Assembly: GCF_023516575.1 (NCBI RefSeq)
Contig: NZ_JAMGBE010000001.1
Coordinates: 1-64,000 of the forward strand
Reading direction: 5' to 3'
From: Sphingomonas hankyongi
GTDB taxonomy: Bacteria; Pseudomonadota; Alphaproteobacteria; Sphingomonadales; Sphingomonadaceae
Length of the DNA stretch: 64,000 nucleotides
The translations under genes and the position numbers were made by a program. Within the stretch, counting starts at the first letter, position 1, and each line of letters begins with the position of its first letter. Under the pieces are notes generated by a model. The model did not search any database and was not told where the DNA came from. It saw only the letters and a list, made by a program, of their open reading frames with translations. Positions 52,339-62,059 of this stretch are shown here, piece after piece.

Positions 52339-53574
52339 TTGAGTATCACGCGCCGCTCGCTCCTTACCGGAGCGGGCGGCGCCGCTCTATTGGCGGCTGG
52401 GAGCTCAGGGATGGCACAAGGATCGAGCGGTGAACGCGTCGTGGTCGTCGGTGCCGGCGTCTTCGGCTCCTGGACTGCCCATCATCTCCAGCAAATGGGC
52501 CATCGCGTCACGCTCATCGACGCGCACGGCCCGGCGCATTGCCGCGCCTCCTCAGGCGGCGAGTCCAGGCTGACGCGCGCCGGCTACGGCCGTGACGAAA
52601 TCTACACGCGAACCGCTCGCGACAGCCTTCCACAGTGGAAGGCGCTAAGCGCCGTATCCGGCCTTCCCATCTTCCTGCCGCACGGCGTCCTTTTCTTCTC
52701 GCAGCAGTGCGACGATTACATGCAGGGCTCGATCGATGTGCATCAGAAGCTGGGCATGCCGCTGGAAGTCCTTGACCAGGCGCAGCTGCAGCAACGGTTT
52801 CCGATGATCGACTTCCACGGCGTTGAGCTGGGGATACTCGAAACGGCCTTTGGCGCGCTGATGGCCCGGAGGGCGGTGCAAACGCTGGTCGACAGGTTCG
52901 TCCGCGCCGGCGGCACTTACGTGAAAGGCCTCGTCGAAATTCCAAGGTCGAAGGACGAGCTGGACGAGGTGCGCCTGTCAAACGGTGAGGTCGTTGCAGG
53001 CGACCGGTTCGTCGTGGCGGCAGGACCTTGGTTGTCGAAGCTATTTCCCGACGTGGTCGGGAAGCGGATCCGCGCCACACGGCAGGAAGTCTTTTACTTT
53101 GCGGCGCCTGCCGGCGACCGGCGCTTCCTCGGCCCGGCGATGCCAGGCTGGGCGGACTTCAACAGCGGCGACATCTTTTATGGCTTCCCGGACCTCGAAG
53201 GCCGCGGCGTGAAGTTCGCGCATGACCAGCATGGCGTCGAAGTCGACCCCGACACGCAGAGCCGCCGGCCGACCGATGCCGCGCTCGCGGAAATCGTCGC
53301 GTTTCGCGACCGCCGTTTCCCGGCTCTGCGCGATGCCCCCCTCATCGGCGCGGAGGTCTGTCAGTACGAGAATAGCTCGAACGGCGACTTCCTGATCGAC
53401 TTTCACCCGCAGCTACAAAACCTGCTGATTGTCGGCGGTGGGTCAGGACATGGCTTCAAGCATGGCCCGGAGGTTGGCCGTTACGCCGCCTCACGGTTAT
53501 TCGGTCTGGTGAATCCGGAGCCGCGATTCAGCCTCGCGTCGAAAAGCCAGGTTCACCACCGCGAGGTGCACTAG
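52339..53574 (+). CDS. Tat-exported FAD amine oxidase, monomeric sarcosine oxidase-like
   Basis: A TTG start gives 411 residues. The N-terminus has a twin-arginine-type signal (TRRSLLTGAGGAALLA). FAD-binding VVVVGAGVFGSWTAHHL at about 35-51; SSGGESRLTRAGYG resembles the active-site arginine region; EVCQYENSSNGDF places Cys341 where MSOX/MTOX enzymes bind FAD covalently; GGGSGHGFKHGPE (about 366-378) is the C-terminal family motif. It likely oxidises a secondary or N-methyl amine in the periplasm. It is probably co-transcribed with the TonB receptor, which may import the substrate. Confidence 0.85.
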   Translation: MSITRRSLLTGAGGAALLAAGSSGMAQGSSGERVVVVGAGVFGSWTAHHLQQMGHRVTLIDAHGPAHCRASSGGESRLTRAGYGRDEIYTRTARDSLPQWKALSAVSGLPIFLPHGVLFFSQQCDDYMQGSIDVHQKLGMPLEVLDQAQLQQRFPMIDFHGVELGILETAFGALMARRAVQTLVDRFVRAGGTYVKGLVEIPRSKDELDEVRLSNGEVVAGDRFVVAAGPWLSKLFPDVVGKRIRATRQEVFYFAAPAGDRRFLGPAMPGWADFNSGDIFYGFPDLEGRGVKFAHDQHGVEVDPDTQSRRPTDAALAEIVAFRDRRFPALRDAPLIGAEVCQYENSSNGDFLIDFHPQLQNLLIVGGGSGHGFKHGPEVGRYAASRLFGLVNPEPRFSLASKSQVHHREVH

Positions 53575-54134
53575 TCCGGTTTCTTGGCCACCCCAACCAA
53601 AGCGGGCCGAAGCAAGCGGTCCTTCATCATGTAGCCGGCTTGCATTTCGGAAACGATTGTTCCCGGCTCGGCTTCATCCGAGGGGATTTCCATCATTGCC
53701 TGGTGACGATGCGGATCCAGCGGCTCGCCGATCGAGGTGATTCGCGTAATGCCTTGCCGATTGAAGGCGGCCTCCAGCTCGCGCGCCGTGGCCTCGATGC
53801 CGGTCAGGAACTGGCTCGCGACCTTATCCCCACGCAACTCTTCGGACACCGCCGCCAGGGCACGGTCGACGTGATCCTTGATCGCGAGCATGTCGCGCGC
53901 GAATTGCGTGGCGGCATAGGCCGACGCCTGCTGCTTTTCCGCTTCCAGCCGGCGGCGCACGTTCTGCGTCTCGGCCGCGGCGTAAAGCGCCTTCGACTTG
54001 GCTTCCTCCAATTGGCTTTCGAGCTCGGCAATGCGGTCGTGCTCGGCAAGCTCGGGCGAACCTTCGGCCGTTTCCTTGCGGATTTCCTCTGCCTCGTCGT
54101 GCAGCTGTTCTTCGTCTTTGGTCGCTTCCATCAT
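53571..54134 (-). CDS. grpE: Nucleotide exchange factor GrpE
   Basis: A 187-residue protein starting MMEATKDEE at 54134, overlapping the hrcA stop. Long N-terminal coiled coil (about 12-75), QNVRRRLEAEKQQASAYA, ARDMLAIKDHVDRALA, and the C-terminal beta-wing EPLDPHRHQAMMEIPSDEAEPGTIVSEMQAGYMMKDRLLRPALVGVAKK (key residues). It exchanges ADP on DnaK; dnaK is not in the window. Confidence 0.96.
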   Translation of the reverse strand: MMEATKDEEQLHDEAEEIRKETAEGSPELAEHDRIAELESQLEEAKSKALYAAAETQNVRRRLEAEKQQASAYAATQFARDMLAIKDHVDRALAAVSEELRGDKVASQFLTGIEATARELEAAFNRQGITRITSIGEPLDPHRHQAMMEIPSDEAEPGTIVSEMQAGYMMKDRLLRPALVGVAKKPD

Positions 54135-55165
54135 GCCATCAATCTCGTGAGCGCTTTCGCAGTGAAATCCACCATGGGAACCACGCGAGCATAGTTCAAC
54201 CGGGTTGGCCCGATGACGCCGACAACGCCGACGACCTCGCCCTGGCTCCCCCGATAGGGTGCGGCAATAACCGACGAGCCCGAAAGAGCGAACATGCGAT
54301 TCTCCGATCCGATGAAGATCCGGCATCCCGGCGCATCGCGCGCGCTTTCGAGCAATCGCGCGATCTCTTGCCGATCTTCAAGCTCGTCCAGCAGCTTGCG
54401 GACGCGCTCGAGGTCCTCGGCGGCGGTTTCGTCGATCAAATTGGCCTGCCCGCGGACGATAAGCACCGGTCGGCGCGCATGGTCCTGGCTCCACGCGGCG
54501 AGGCCGGATGCGACCAGCTCTGCCGCGGCGGCGTCGATCGCTTCCTTCCGCTCGCGAATCTCGGCGCGAAGCCGCTCTTCGGCTTCAGCAAGCGTCATTC
54601 CCGACAAGCGCGCATTCACGAAATTGCTGATTTCCGCGAGCGCGACGGGCGACGTCCCGCCGTCGAGAGCAATGATACGATTTTCGACACTGCCGTCGGA
54701 GCCTACGATCACCGCCAGCGCTCGTGTTTCGCTGAGCGGCACGAACGACAATTGCCGAAGCCTGAGTTCGCGCTTCGGGGCGAGCACCACGCCAGCGGCG
54801 TGGGAAAGTCCCGAAAGAGCCGCGGACGCGGCAGCAAGAGCATCTTCGATCGGCTGGTCACGGACGATCCTGCGCTCGATCTCGCGCCGCTCATGTGGGT
54901 CGGGGCTCGACGCCTGCATGATGCCGTCGACGAACAGGCGCAGCCCTGTCTCCGTGGGCACGCGACCGGCGGACGTATGCGGATGCGTGAGAAGGCCGCG
55001 CTCCTCCAGTTCCTGCATGACGCCGCGGATTGACGCTGGCGACAAGCTCACGCTTCCGGCGAGCACCTTGGATCCGACGGGCAGGCCTCGGTCCAGATAG
55101 GCCTCAACTACGAGACCGAATATCTCTCGCATCCGATCGGAAAGCTCGCCAATGGCCTGCGTCAT
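54131..55165 (-). CDS. hrcA: Heat-inducible transcription repressor HrcA
   Basis: A 344-residue repressor: winged HTH (about 10-80; [44 protein letters not shown], key parts) followed by the GAF-like dimer domain. HrcA binds CIRCE inverted repeats upstream of chaperone genes. No CIRCE was found in the 75 bp before this gene, which is divergent from rph; targets are probably elsewhere (groESL). Co-transcribed with grpE. Confidence 0.95.
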   Translation of the reverse strand: MTQAIGELSDRMREIFGLVVEAYLDRGLPVGSKVLAGSVSLSPASIRGVMQELEERGLLTHPHTSAGRVPTETGLRLFVDGIMQASSPDPHERREIERRIVRDQPIEDALAAASAALSGLSHAAGVVLAPKRELRLRQLSFVPLSETRALAVIVGSDGSVENRIIALDGGTSPVALAEISNFVNARLSGMTLAEAEERLRAEIRERKEAIDAAAAELVASGLAAWSQDHARRPVLIVRGQANLIDETAAEDLERVRKLLDELEDRQEIARLLESARDAPGCRIFIGSENRMFALSGSSVIAAPYRGSQGEVVGVVGVIGPTRLNYARVVPMVDFTAKALTRLMA

Positions 55166-55240
55166 GCGGCTCCATCTAGGATTGCTGTTGCACCCGGTCT
55201 AGGGAGCGCCGGCACCAGTATCAGGAACAAAGGAGTCTCC

Positions 55241-55957
55241 ATGCGCCCTTCCGGACGCGCCCCCGACCAGATGCGCGAGCTCAAGTTCGAGCCCGGCTTC
55301 ACCCGCCACGCGGAAGGCGCCTGTTTGGTCAGCTTCGGCGAAACGCGGGTGCTCTGCACCGCGTCGGTTGAGGACAAGGTACCTCCGTTCCTGCGCGGCA
55401 AGGGACAAGGCTGGGTTACCGCCGAATACGGAATGCTCCCGCGCGCAACGCACACCCGGGGAAGCCGCGAAGCGGCGAAGGGCAAGCAATCCGGGCGGAC
55501 CCAGGAGATCCAGCGCCTCATCGGCCGATCGCTACGCGCCGTTGTGGACTTGCCGAAGCTCGGCGAGCGCCAGATTATCGTCGATTGCGACGTCATACAG
55601 GCGGACGGCGGAACGCGAACCGCGTCGATCTCGGGAGGCTGGGTCGCGCTCCGGATCGCCCTCGACAAGTTGCTCGCCAGCAAGGCGCTGGCTGCCGATC
55701 CAATCCGCACGCAGGTCGCGGCCGTCAGCTGCGGAATCCATCAGGGCACTGCGGTGCTCGACCTCGACTACGACGAAGACAGCCAGGCGGGCTGCGACGG
55801 CAATTTCGTGCTGACGGCGGACGGCTCCATCGTGGAGGCGCAGGTGACCGCCGAGGGCGAATGCTATGACGAGGAGGGCCTGCTGCGACTGCTTCGACTG
55901 GCGCGGATCGGCTGCTCCGACATCTTCCAGGCCCAGTTGAAGGCCTCCGGTCGATGA
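55241..55957 (+). CDS. rph: Ribonuclease PH
   Basis: A 238-residue phosphorolytic exonuclease for tRNA 3' trimming. Family motifs: [16 protein letters not shown] start, [14 protein letters not shown] [44 protein letters not shown] and [17 protein letters not shown]. An AAAGGAG site precedes the ATG. It overlaps rdgB by 4 nt. Confidence 0.97.
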   Translation: MRPSGRAPDQMRELKFEPGFTRHAEGACLVSFGETRVLCTASVEDKVPPFLRGKGQGWVTAEYGMLPRATHTRGSREAAKGKQSGRTQEIQRLIGRSLRAVVDLPKLGERQIIVDCDVIQADGGTRTASISGGWVALRIALDKLLASKALAADPIRTQVAAVSCGIHQGTAVLDLDYDEDSQAGCDGNFVLTADGSIVEAQVTAEGECYDEEGLLRLLRLARIGCSDIFQAQLKASGR

Positions 55958-56565
55958 GGCCGATCGGCGACAAGCTCGTGATAGCGACCCACAATCCGGG
56001 CAAATTGCGCGAGATTGCGGCTTTGATCGAGCCGCTCGGGATCTCCGTCGTAGGCGCGGCGGAGCTGGACCTCCCCGAACCCGAGGAAATCGGCAACAGC
56101 TTTGCTGATAATGCGGACCTCAAAGCGAGAGAGGCCGCGGACCTGAGCGGCTTGCCCGCCCTTGCGGACGACAGCGGGCTTTGCGTCGACGCGCTGCATG
56201 GGCGGCCCGGGATCTTTTCCGCGCGCTGGGCGGAGGACGAAGAAGGCAATCGCGACTGGATGCGCGCCATGGAGAAAGTCTGGCGCGAGGCGGAAGCCAC
56301 GGACCCGGACGCGCCCCCGGCGGCTCATTTCGCCTGCGCCTTGGCAATCGCCTGGCCGAATGACGGGCAGACCGAGACCTTCGAAGGGCGGGTCGACGGG
56401 ACTTTGGCCTGGCCTCCCCGCGGGGAAAAGGGATTCGGTTACGACCCGATGTTCATCCCTGTAGGTTACGAGCAGACCTTTGGTGAGCTCGAGCCGGAAC
56501 TGAAGCATTCGATCAGCCACCGCGCAGACGCATTCCGCAAATTGTTGGCGGCACTCGACGAATGA
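55954..56565 (+). CDS. rdgB: dITP/XTP pyrophosphatase (HAM1/RdgB)
   Basis: A 203-residue house-cleaning nucleotide pyrophosphatase. Visible: [29 protein letters not shown] [35 protein letters not shown] (about 46-80), [11 protein letters not shown], and [14 protein letters not shown]. It follows rph and precedes hemW in an overlapping operon. Confidence 0.97.
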   Translation: MRPIGDKLVIATHNPGKLREIAALIEPLGISVVGAAELDLPEPEEIGNSFADNADLKAREAADLSGLPALADDSGLCVDALHGRPGIFSARWAEDEEGNRDWMRAMEKVWREAEATDPDAPPAAHFACALAIAWPNDGQTETFEGRVDGTLAWPPRGEKGFGYDPMFIPVGYEQTFGELEPELKHSISHRADAFRKLLAALDE

Positions 56566-57785
56566 CCGGTGAGCCGCTGGCGCTCTATGTCCACTGGCCA
56601 TTCTGCGTCAGCAAGTGCCCTTATTGCGATTTCAACAGCCACGTGCGCGCAAGCATCGATAATGATGCATGGCGCGAGGCCTTGCTCGCCGACTTGGCCC
56701 ATGAAGCAGCGCTTCTGCCGGGACGCACCCTGACTTCGATATTCTTCGGAGGCGGGACACCATCGCTGATGGAACCGTCGACCGTCGCCGCGATCATAGA
56801 AGCCGCCGCGTCTCACTGGACCGCTGCTGACCGCATCGAGATCACGCTCGAGGCCAATCCCAACTCGGTCGAAACCGGGCGCTTCGCCGATCTGGCGGTC
56901 GCCGGCGTGAACCGCCTTTCGCTTGGGCTTCAGAGCTTCGATGATAAAGCCCTGGCGTTCCTCGGCCGCGCGCATTCTGCAAAGGAAGGCTGGAGGGCGC
57001 TCGAAACGGCGCAAGAGAACTTCCGCCGAGTGAGCTTTGACCTCATCTACGCGCTGCCGGAAGAGACGGAGGACTGCTGGGCAGCAACGCTCGCCCAAGC
57101 GCTCTCGCTCGGCACTACGCATTTGTCGCTGTACCAGCTGACGATCGAGCCCGGCACGCGTTTCGCGTCGATGGTGGCGAAGCGCGCCTTTAAACCCCTG
57201 GATCCCGATTTGGCCGCTGGCTTGTACGAATTGACCGGCGCCATGACGTCTGCGGCCGGGCTTCCCGCCTACGAGATCAGCAATCATTCGCGGCCCGGCC
57301 ACGAGAGCCGCCACAACCTCTCCTACTGGCGCTACAACGATTATGCCGGCGTCGGCCCGGGCGCGCACGGTCGCCGGCTCGGCATGCGCACGACGCGCCA
57401 CCGCAAGCCCGAAAACTTCCTCTCGGCCGTCCGCCGCAACGGCAACGGCATTGTCGAAGAGGCACGCCTCACGCCTACTGAGGCCGCCGATGAAGCGCTG
57501 GTCATGGGATTGCGCCTGTCTGAAGGGATCGACCTCGACAAGATTGCCCAACGCTTTGAATTAAGATCGATCGTGGACTGGCGTCGCGTCGACCGGCTCG
57601 TCGCTTCAGGTCACCTGTCGCGCGATGGTGGACGCGTCGCGGTGACCGCGGCGGGCCGCCTTTTACTCGACACTATTTTGGCCGAAATCGCCGACCCCGA
57701 GCCTATTGCTTTGGCGGCTGAGGCGCCGATGCCTGCGTCGCGGGCGGAGGCGGTATCGCTGCTGACTTCGGCGTATTCATGCTAG
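56562..57785 (+). CDS. hemW: Radical SAM heme chaperone HemW
   Basis: A 407-residue radical SAM protein. The cluster motif C-x3-C-x2-C is in [14 protein letters not shown] (about 13-26); [12 protein letters not shown], the SAM/glycine motif region [13 protein letters not shown] and [33 protein letters not shown] follow. It inserts heme into respiratory proteins and is often mistaken for HemN. The last 25-30 residues extend past the usual C-terminus and lie opposite another gene (83-bp overlap). Confidence 0.95.
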   Translation: MTGEPLALYVHWPFCVSKCPYCDFNSHVRASIDNDAWREALLADLAHEAALLPGRTLTSIFFGGGTPSLMEPSTVAAIIEAAASHWTAADRIEITLEANPNSVETGRFADLAVAGVNRLSLGLQSFDDKALAFLGRAHSAKEGWRALETAQENFRRVSFDLIYALPEETEDCWAATLAQALSLGTTHLSLYQLTIEPGTRFASMVAKRAFKPLDPDLAAGLYELTGAMTSAAGLPAYEISNHSRPGHESRHNLSYWRYNDYAGVGPGAHGRRLGMRTTRHRKPENFLSAVRRNGNGIVEEARLTPTEAADEALVMGLRLSEGIDLDKIAQRFELRSIVDWRRVDRLVASGHLSRDGGRVAVTAAGRLLLDTILAEIADPEPIALAAEAPMPASRAEAVSLLTSAYSC

Positions 57786-58092
57786 CCATGAATTGATACT
57801 TGTCCACGGACGTCGCGACATAATCGTCCACGGTCATTTCCGCGTCGTCGCCGGCAGCCTTGCGTGCCATTCCATTCTTCATGCGAAACGCGACGACGGC
57901 GGTCTTGAGCGAGCTCATCTGCGCGCTGCAGGCATTGCGCGCATAGGCTTCATAAGCGTCGCCGGCGACTTTCTCGGTGTTCGCCTTGGTGGCAGCTTCC
58001 CTAAGGCACGAACGAAACGCGTCCGTGGGCGCATTGATCGACGCCTGAAGCCCGGCCAAGATAATCGCCGAGGCACTTAACAATGCAATCAT
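57703..58092 (-). CDS. Small secreted protein of unknown function
   Basis: The ATG at 58092 has GGGGAGAGG 5 nt upstream. The 129-residue product has an N-terminal hydrophobic signal (about 2-18), a helical region with two cysteines (FRSCLREAATKA and YARNACSAQMSSLKTAVVAF), and a Pro/Ala/Gln-rich tail ([16 protein letters not shown]). No family recognised. Its 3' 83 bp overlap hemW on the other strand. Confidence 0.7.
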   Translation of the reverse strand: MIALLSASAIILAGLQASINAPTDAFRSCLREAATKANTEKVAGDAYEAYARNACSAQMSSLKTAVVAFRMKNGMARKAAGDDAEMTVDDYVATSVDKYQFMASMNTPKSAAIPPPPATQASAPQPPKQ

Positions 58093-58166
58093 CGCACCTC
58101 TCCCCAGGCACACGATGAACATCGACACGATGACTCTTTTTCGATTGGATTGGAAGCGTTTAATCC

Positions 58167-59006
58167 ATGGCTGACGAGGGAAGGCTTGACCCCGGACTCT
58201 ATATCGTCGCGACCCCGATCGGGAATCTCGGCGACCTCAGCCATCGCGCGGTGGAGACTTTGAAATGCGCGGATCATGTCCTCGCCGAGGATACGCGCGT
58301 CACAGGCAAGCTCCTCAAGCACATCGGCGCGAGGACGCCGATGCTCCGCTACGACGATCATTCCAGCGAGGCGGAGCGGGATCGCATCGTCGACCGGCTC
58401 GCTACAAGCGCCGTCGCGCTGGTCAGCGATGCGGGCACGCCGCTCATCTCGGATCCCGGCTACAAGCTCGTGCGGGCGGCTCGCGCCGCCGGTCACCAGG
58501 TGACGACTATCCCCGGGCCGAGCGCGGCCATCGCCGCGCTGACACTCGCCGGACTGCCGACAGACCGCTTCCTTTTCGCCGGATTCCTCCCGGCAAAGGC
58601 CAAGGCGCGGAAGGACTCAATCGCGGAACTGGCGGCCGTTCGCGCAACCTTGGTCTTCTACGAAAGCGGCCCCCGCCTCGACGATACTCTGAGCGCCCTC
58701 GCCGAAGGACTCGGCTCTCGCGACGCGGCGGTCGCTCGTGAAATCACCAAGCTGCACGAGGAATGCGTAACCGGCACGTTGAATCAGCTGGCGGATCGCT
58801 ATGCGTCAGCAACCCCGAAAGGTGAGATCGTGATCGTCGTCGGTCCGGGCGAAGAGGCGCAGGACGCAAGCGACGAGGACGTGGACAGGGCGATCGACGA
58901 GGCTTTGACTCGCCTGTCCGCCTCCCGAGCGGCCGCGGAGGTTGCCGAACGGCTCGGCATCCCGCGCAAGCGCGCCTACGCCCGTGCACTCGAACGGTCG
59001 AAATGA
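58167..59006 (+). CDS. rsmI: 16S rRNA 2'-O-ribose C1402 methyltransferase RsmI
   Basis: A 279-residue tetrapyrrole-methylase-fold enzyme. Visible: LYIVATPIGNLGDLSHRAVETL (about 11-32), AEDTRVTGKLL, LVSDAGTPLISDPGYKLV (about 91-108), IPGPSA, FAGFLPAKAKAR and FYESGPRL. It methylates the 16S rRNA P-site nucleotide C1402. It overlaps yraN by 4 nt, a common pair. Confidence 0.97.
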   Translation: MADEGRLDPGLYIVATPIGNLGDLSHRAVETLKCADHVLAEDTRVTGKLLKHIGARTPMLRYDDHSSEAERDRIVDRLATSAVALVSDAGTPLISDPGYKLVRAARAAGHQVTTIPGPSAAIAALTLAGLPTDRFLFAGFLPAKAKARKDSIAELAAVRATLVFYESGPRLDDTLSALAEGLGSRDAAVAREITKLHEECVTGTLNQLADRYASATPKGEIVIVVGPGEEAQDASDEDVDRAIDEALTRLSASRAAAEVAERLGIPRKRAYARALERSK

Positions 59007-59353
59007 ACCGAGAAGCTGCCGAGCGGCGCGGGCGAGGAGCCGAAACGCTCGCCTGCTGGTATTTGCGACTAAAGGGCTGGCGAATCCTTGCGCGTCGCGC
59101 TCGCGTGGCCGGCGGCGAAGTGGACATCGTTGCTCGGCGGGGGCGCACCTTGGCTTTCGTCGAAGTCAAGGCGAGAGCGACCGAAGATGCTGCCGCCTTT
59201 GCGCTCGACGAATGGCGGTTGCGGCGGGTTGCCGTCGCCGCAGAGCGGCTCGCGCCCCGTTATCTGCGTGCCGGGGACGATCTTAGGATCGATGCTCTCT
59301 TTGTTGTCCCCAAGCGCTGGCCCAGGCATCTTCCGAACGTCTGGCAAGGGTGA
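59003..59353 (+). CDS. YraN family (UPF0102) endonuclease-like protein
   Basis: A 116-residue protein: RRGRGAETLACWYLRLKGWRILARRARVAGGEVDIVARRGRTLAFVEVKARA shows the PD-(D/E)xK-type core (E in GAE, D in EVDIVA, E-x-K in FVEVKA). The exact role is unsettled; it is usually found with rsmI. It lies 33 bp before gshB. Confidence 0.93.
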   Translation: MNREAAERRGRGAETLACWYLRLKGWRILARRARVAGGEVDIVARRGRTLAFVEVKARATEDAAAFALDEWRLRRVAVAAERLAPRYLRAGDDLRIDALFVVPKRWPRHLPNVWQG

Positions 59354-59386
59354 CAAAGCCAGGCTGACCTCTTACCCGCTGGCGCC

Positions 59387-60346
59387 ATGTCGCTTCGCGT
59401 TGCAGTGCAGATGGACCCGCTGGAGAATATCAACATCTCCGGCGATTCCACTTTTGCCATCATGCTCGGTGCGCAAGCGCGTGGACATAAGCTCTACCAT
59501 TATCTCGCCGAGGACCTGACCTATCAGGAGGGTCGGCTTTATGCCGGCGCCCACGAAGTCACCGTTCAGCCCGTGGCGGGCGATCACTTCCGGCTCGCCG
59601 ATTTCGCGATCCTCGATCTCGGCAAGGACGTGGACGTGGTGCTGATGCGGCAGGACCCGCCTTTCGACCTCGGCTACATCACCGCGACCCACCTGCTCGA
59701 GCGCATCCAACGGGAGACCTTGGTCGTCAACGATCCTGCCGGGGTCCGCGATGCTCCTGAGAAAGTCTGGGTCCTCGATTTCGCCAAATTCATGCCGCCC
59801 ACAATGGTGACGCGCTCGCTCGGCGCGGCACGGCATTTCCTGGCCGAACAAGGCGAGATCGTCGTGAAGCCACTTCACGGCAACGCGGGCAAGGCAGTCT
59901 TCAAGGTCGGTCGTGACGGCACCAACCTCTCGGCGCTCATGGAGCTGTTCAACGCCAGTTACCGTGAGCCCCATGTGCTGCAGACTTTTCTTCCCGAGGT
60001 CACGGAAGGGGACAAAAGGATCGTCCTTGTCGACGGCGAGTTCACCGGAGCAATCAACCGCCGCCCGGCTGCTGGCGACATACGGTCCAACCTTGCCGCC
60101 GGCGGAACCGCCGAAGCGAGCGACCTGACGGACAGAGAGCGCGAGATTTGCGCCGAGCTCGGCCCCGAGTTGAAACGCCGAGGCCTGCTGTTCGTCGGTA
60201 TCGATGTGATCGGCGGCCGCTGGCTCACTGAGATCAACGTCACGTCGCCCACCGGCATCGTCGCCATCGACAAGTTCAATGGGACGGACACTCCGGGCCT
60301 GATCTGGGATGCCATCGATCGGAAGCTGGCCGAGCGAAAGAGCTGA
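59387..60346 (+). CDS. gshB: Glutathione synthetase
   Basis: A 319-residue ATP-grasp enzyme joining gamma-glutamylcysteine and glycine. Visible: VAVQMDPLENINISGDSTFAIMLGAQARGH start region, RQDPPFDLGYITATHLLE (about 87-104), VVKPLHGNAGKAVFKV, FLPEVTEGDKRIVLVDGEF and LTEINVTSPTGI. It completes glutathione synthesis in the cytoplasm. Confidence 0.97.
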   Translation: MSLRVAVQMDPLENINISGDSTFAIMLGAQARGHKLYHYLAEDLTYQEGRLYAGAHEVTVQPVAGDHFRLADFAILDLGKDVDVVLMRQDPPFDLGYITATHLLERIQRETLVVNDPAGVRDAPEKVWVLDFAKFMPPTMVTRSLGAARHFLAEQGEIVVKPLHGNAGKAVFKVGRDGTNLSALMELFNASYREPHVLQTFLPEVTEGDKRIVLVDGEFTGAINRRPAAGDIRSNLAAGGTAEASDLTDREREICAELGPELKRRGLLFVGIDVIGGRWLTEINVTSPTGIVAIDKFNGTDTPGLIWDAIDRKLAERKS

Positions 60347-60351
60347 GCGCG

Positions 60352-60957
60352 ATGGGAGACTGGATCATTCGCCTGATCGACCAATCGGGCTACCTCGGGG
60401 TTGGCTTCCTGATGTTCCTGGAAACGGTGTTTCCGCCAATTCCCTCGGAGCTGATCATGCCGCTCGGAGGCGTCGCGGCCGCACAAGGCCGTATGAGCCT
60501 GACGCTGGCGATCGCGGCCGGAACAGCCGGGGCGATGCTCGGCAATATCGTCTGGTATCTGGCTGCCCGTGCGCTGGGGCACGATCGCCTGCGGCCGATC
60601 ATTCGCCGTTACGGCAAATGGCTGACGCTCAACTGGAAAGAGGTCGAAAGGGCCCACGACTGGTTCGAACGACACGGCATCGCGTTCGTGCTCCTTGGGC
60701 GCCTTATTCCGACTGTTCGATCCCTCGTATCGATCCCCGCCGGCCTGCTCGACATGCGCTTCCGTAATTTCGTGATCGCTTCGACGATCGGCACCGGTCT
60801 GTGGACCACCTTCCTTGCGGTGGCTGGCTACAAGCTCCGCGAGAATTTCGCCGACATCGACCAGGTGCTTTCGCCGATCTCGAACGGAGTCATCGTCGTG
60901 TTGGTCGTTGCTTATGGGTGGCGCCTGCTAACGCACAAGGTCGAGCCCGACGCTTGA
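60352..60957 (+). CDS. DedA family membrane protein
   Basis: A 201-residue inner-membrane protein with four or more helices. The family hallmark FLETVFPPIPSELIMPLGG (about 20-38) and the GRLIPTVRSLVSIPAGLLDM region (about 117-136, with the conserved Arg residues) are clear. DedA proteins act in lipid carrier recycling and pH/membrane-potential balance. It is 5 bp after gshB. Confidence 0.93.
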   Translation: MGDWIIRLIDQSGYLGVGFLMFLETVFPPIPSELIMPLGGVAAAQGRMSLTLAIAAGTAGAMLGNIVWYLAARALGHDRLRPIIRRYGKWLTLNWKEVERAHDWFERHGIAFVLLGRLIPTVRSLVSIPAGLLDMRFRNFVIASTIGTGLWTTFLAVAGYKLRENFADIDQVLSPISNGVIVVLVVAYGWRLLTHKVEPDA

Positions 60958-61129
60958 AACGATCCGTAGCGGATCGAACTTCGCTGGTTTTCTGCGCAAG
61001 TATTTCATCCGAAATGGCTTTTTAGGAACCCGTTTACGCCTGCCCACGCAATCCGAGTGTGCCGCGGCTCGTTGTTTACCCCACTATCGGCGCGCCGCGG
61101 CGAACATCCTCAAGGCAAGCGCCCCTTGC
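60958..61129. other. Intergenic region between dedA and xerC with two hairpins
   Basis: A 7-bp dyad CGATCCG-TAG-CGGATCG lies at 60960-60976, directly after the dedA stop, and a weaker hairpin (ATTTC/GAAAT) at 61002-61015 is followed by TTTTT at 61019-61023. One or both may end the rsmI-yraN-gshB-dedA unit. Nothing coding was seen. Confidence 0.4.
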
Positions 61130-62059
61130 TCAAGCGCGGGGATGGGCGTGGCGATAGACGTCGAGGAGGCGCGCCGCGTCCACCGCCGTATAGATTTGCG
61201 TGGAGGACAAGCTGGCGTGACCCAGCAGCTCCTGCAGCGCCCGTAAGTCGGCGCCCCTCGCAAGCAGGTGGGTCGCAAAGCTGTGGCGAAGCGCATGGGG
61301 GGTGAGGCTGTCAGGCAGGCCGAGCCGTTTCCGCGCAGCGGCGACCGCGCGCCGCACCAGGTCCGGGTTCAGCGGCCCTCCGCGCGCACCGACGAAGAGC
61401 GGATGGTCACCGCTCAGGGGATATGGGCATTGCCGGACATAGACGTCGATCGCCTCGCGGATCGCTGGAATGACCGGAACGACGCGGGTCTTCGATCTCT
61501 TTCCTGTGACTCGCAGCGTCGAGCCGATCGGCAAAATGCGCGCCGTCAGCGACAGCGCTTCCGCCACGCGAAGGCCGGCGCCGTAGAGCAGCAGCAGGAT
61601 CGCAAGGTCGCGCGCGCCAATCCAGGGAGCGCTCGCGGCCTGGGCAGCATCCTCGGCCAGGCCCATCGCATCGTCGGGCGATGCCGGCCTCGGCAGCGTG
61701 CGCGGACGCTTGGGCGATCGCATGCGAGGCACCTGCGCCACGCGTCCGTGTTGCTCTGCCGCGTATCGCAGGAAGGCGCGCACGGCTGAAAGCTCGCGAG
61801 CGGCCGACGACGGACCGAGGCCTTCCCCGCGACGCTGAGCGAGATAGGCTCTGAGATCTGCGGAGCTCACCGATCCGAAAGCGGGCGCGTCGATCATCTC
61901 GCCGCGATACGCTCCCAGGAAAGCGATGAGCCGATGGGCCGTGGCGACATAAGCGCGCACCGTATGCGGAGAGCGGCGACGGTCGTGACGAAGGTGGCTA
62001 TCCCAGCGGGCCGCGAGCTCGCTGGCGGGATGGGCTAGTTCGCGGGCTCGATCAGACAC
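61130..62059 (-). CDS. xerC: Tyrosine recombinase XerC
   Basis: A 309-residue recombinase from a GTG at 62059. The core-binding N-domain covers about 10-105. Catalytic residues are visible: Arg in LYGAGLRVAEALSL, Lys in TGKRSKTR, His-x-x-Arg in TPHALRHSFATHLL, His in LLGHASLSSTQIYTAVD with the Tyr nucleophile. It resolves chromosome dimers at dif with XerD. It overlaps the DUF484 gene by 25 bp, a common pairing. It is not associated here with a phage integrase context. Confidence 0.94.
   Translation of the reverse strand: MSDRARELAHPASELAARWDSHLRHDRRRSPHTVRAYVATAHRLIAFLGAYRGEMIDAPAFGSVSSADLRAYLAQRRGEGLGPSSAARELSAVRAFLRYAAEQHGRVAQVPRMRSPKRPRTLPRPASPDDAMGLAEDAAQAASAPWIGARDLAILLLLYGAGLRVAEALSLTARILPIGSTLRVTGKRSKTRVVPVIPAIREAIDVYVRQCPYPLSGDHPLFVGARGGPLNPDLVRRAVAAARKRLGLPDSLTPHALRHSFATHLLARGADLRALQELLGHASLSSTQIYTAVDAARLLDVYRHAHPRA

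Noticed and set aside
55166-55240. CIRCE operator upstream of hrcA
   Set aside because: No TTAGCACTC-N9-GAGTGCTAA or close variant is present.
61130-62059. Tyrosine recombinase as a mobile-element integrase
   Set aside because: It pairs with DUF484 and has XerC-type sequence, so it is the housekeeping recombinase; it is 56 kb from the terminase cassette.
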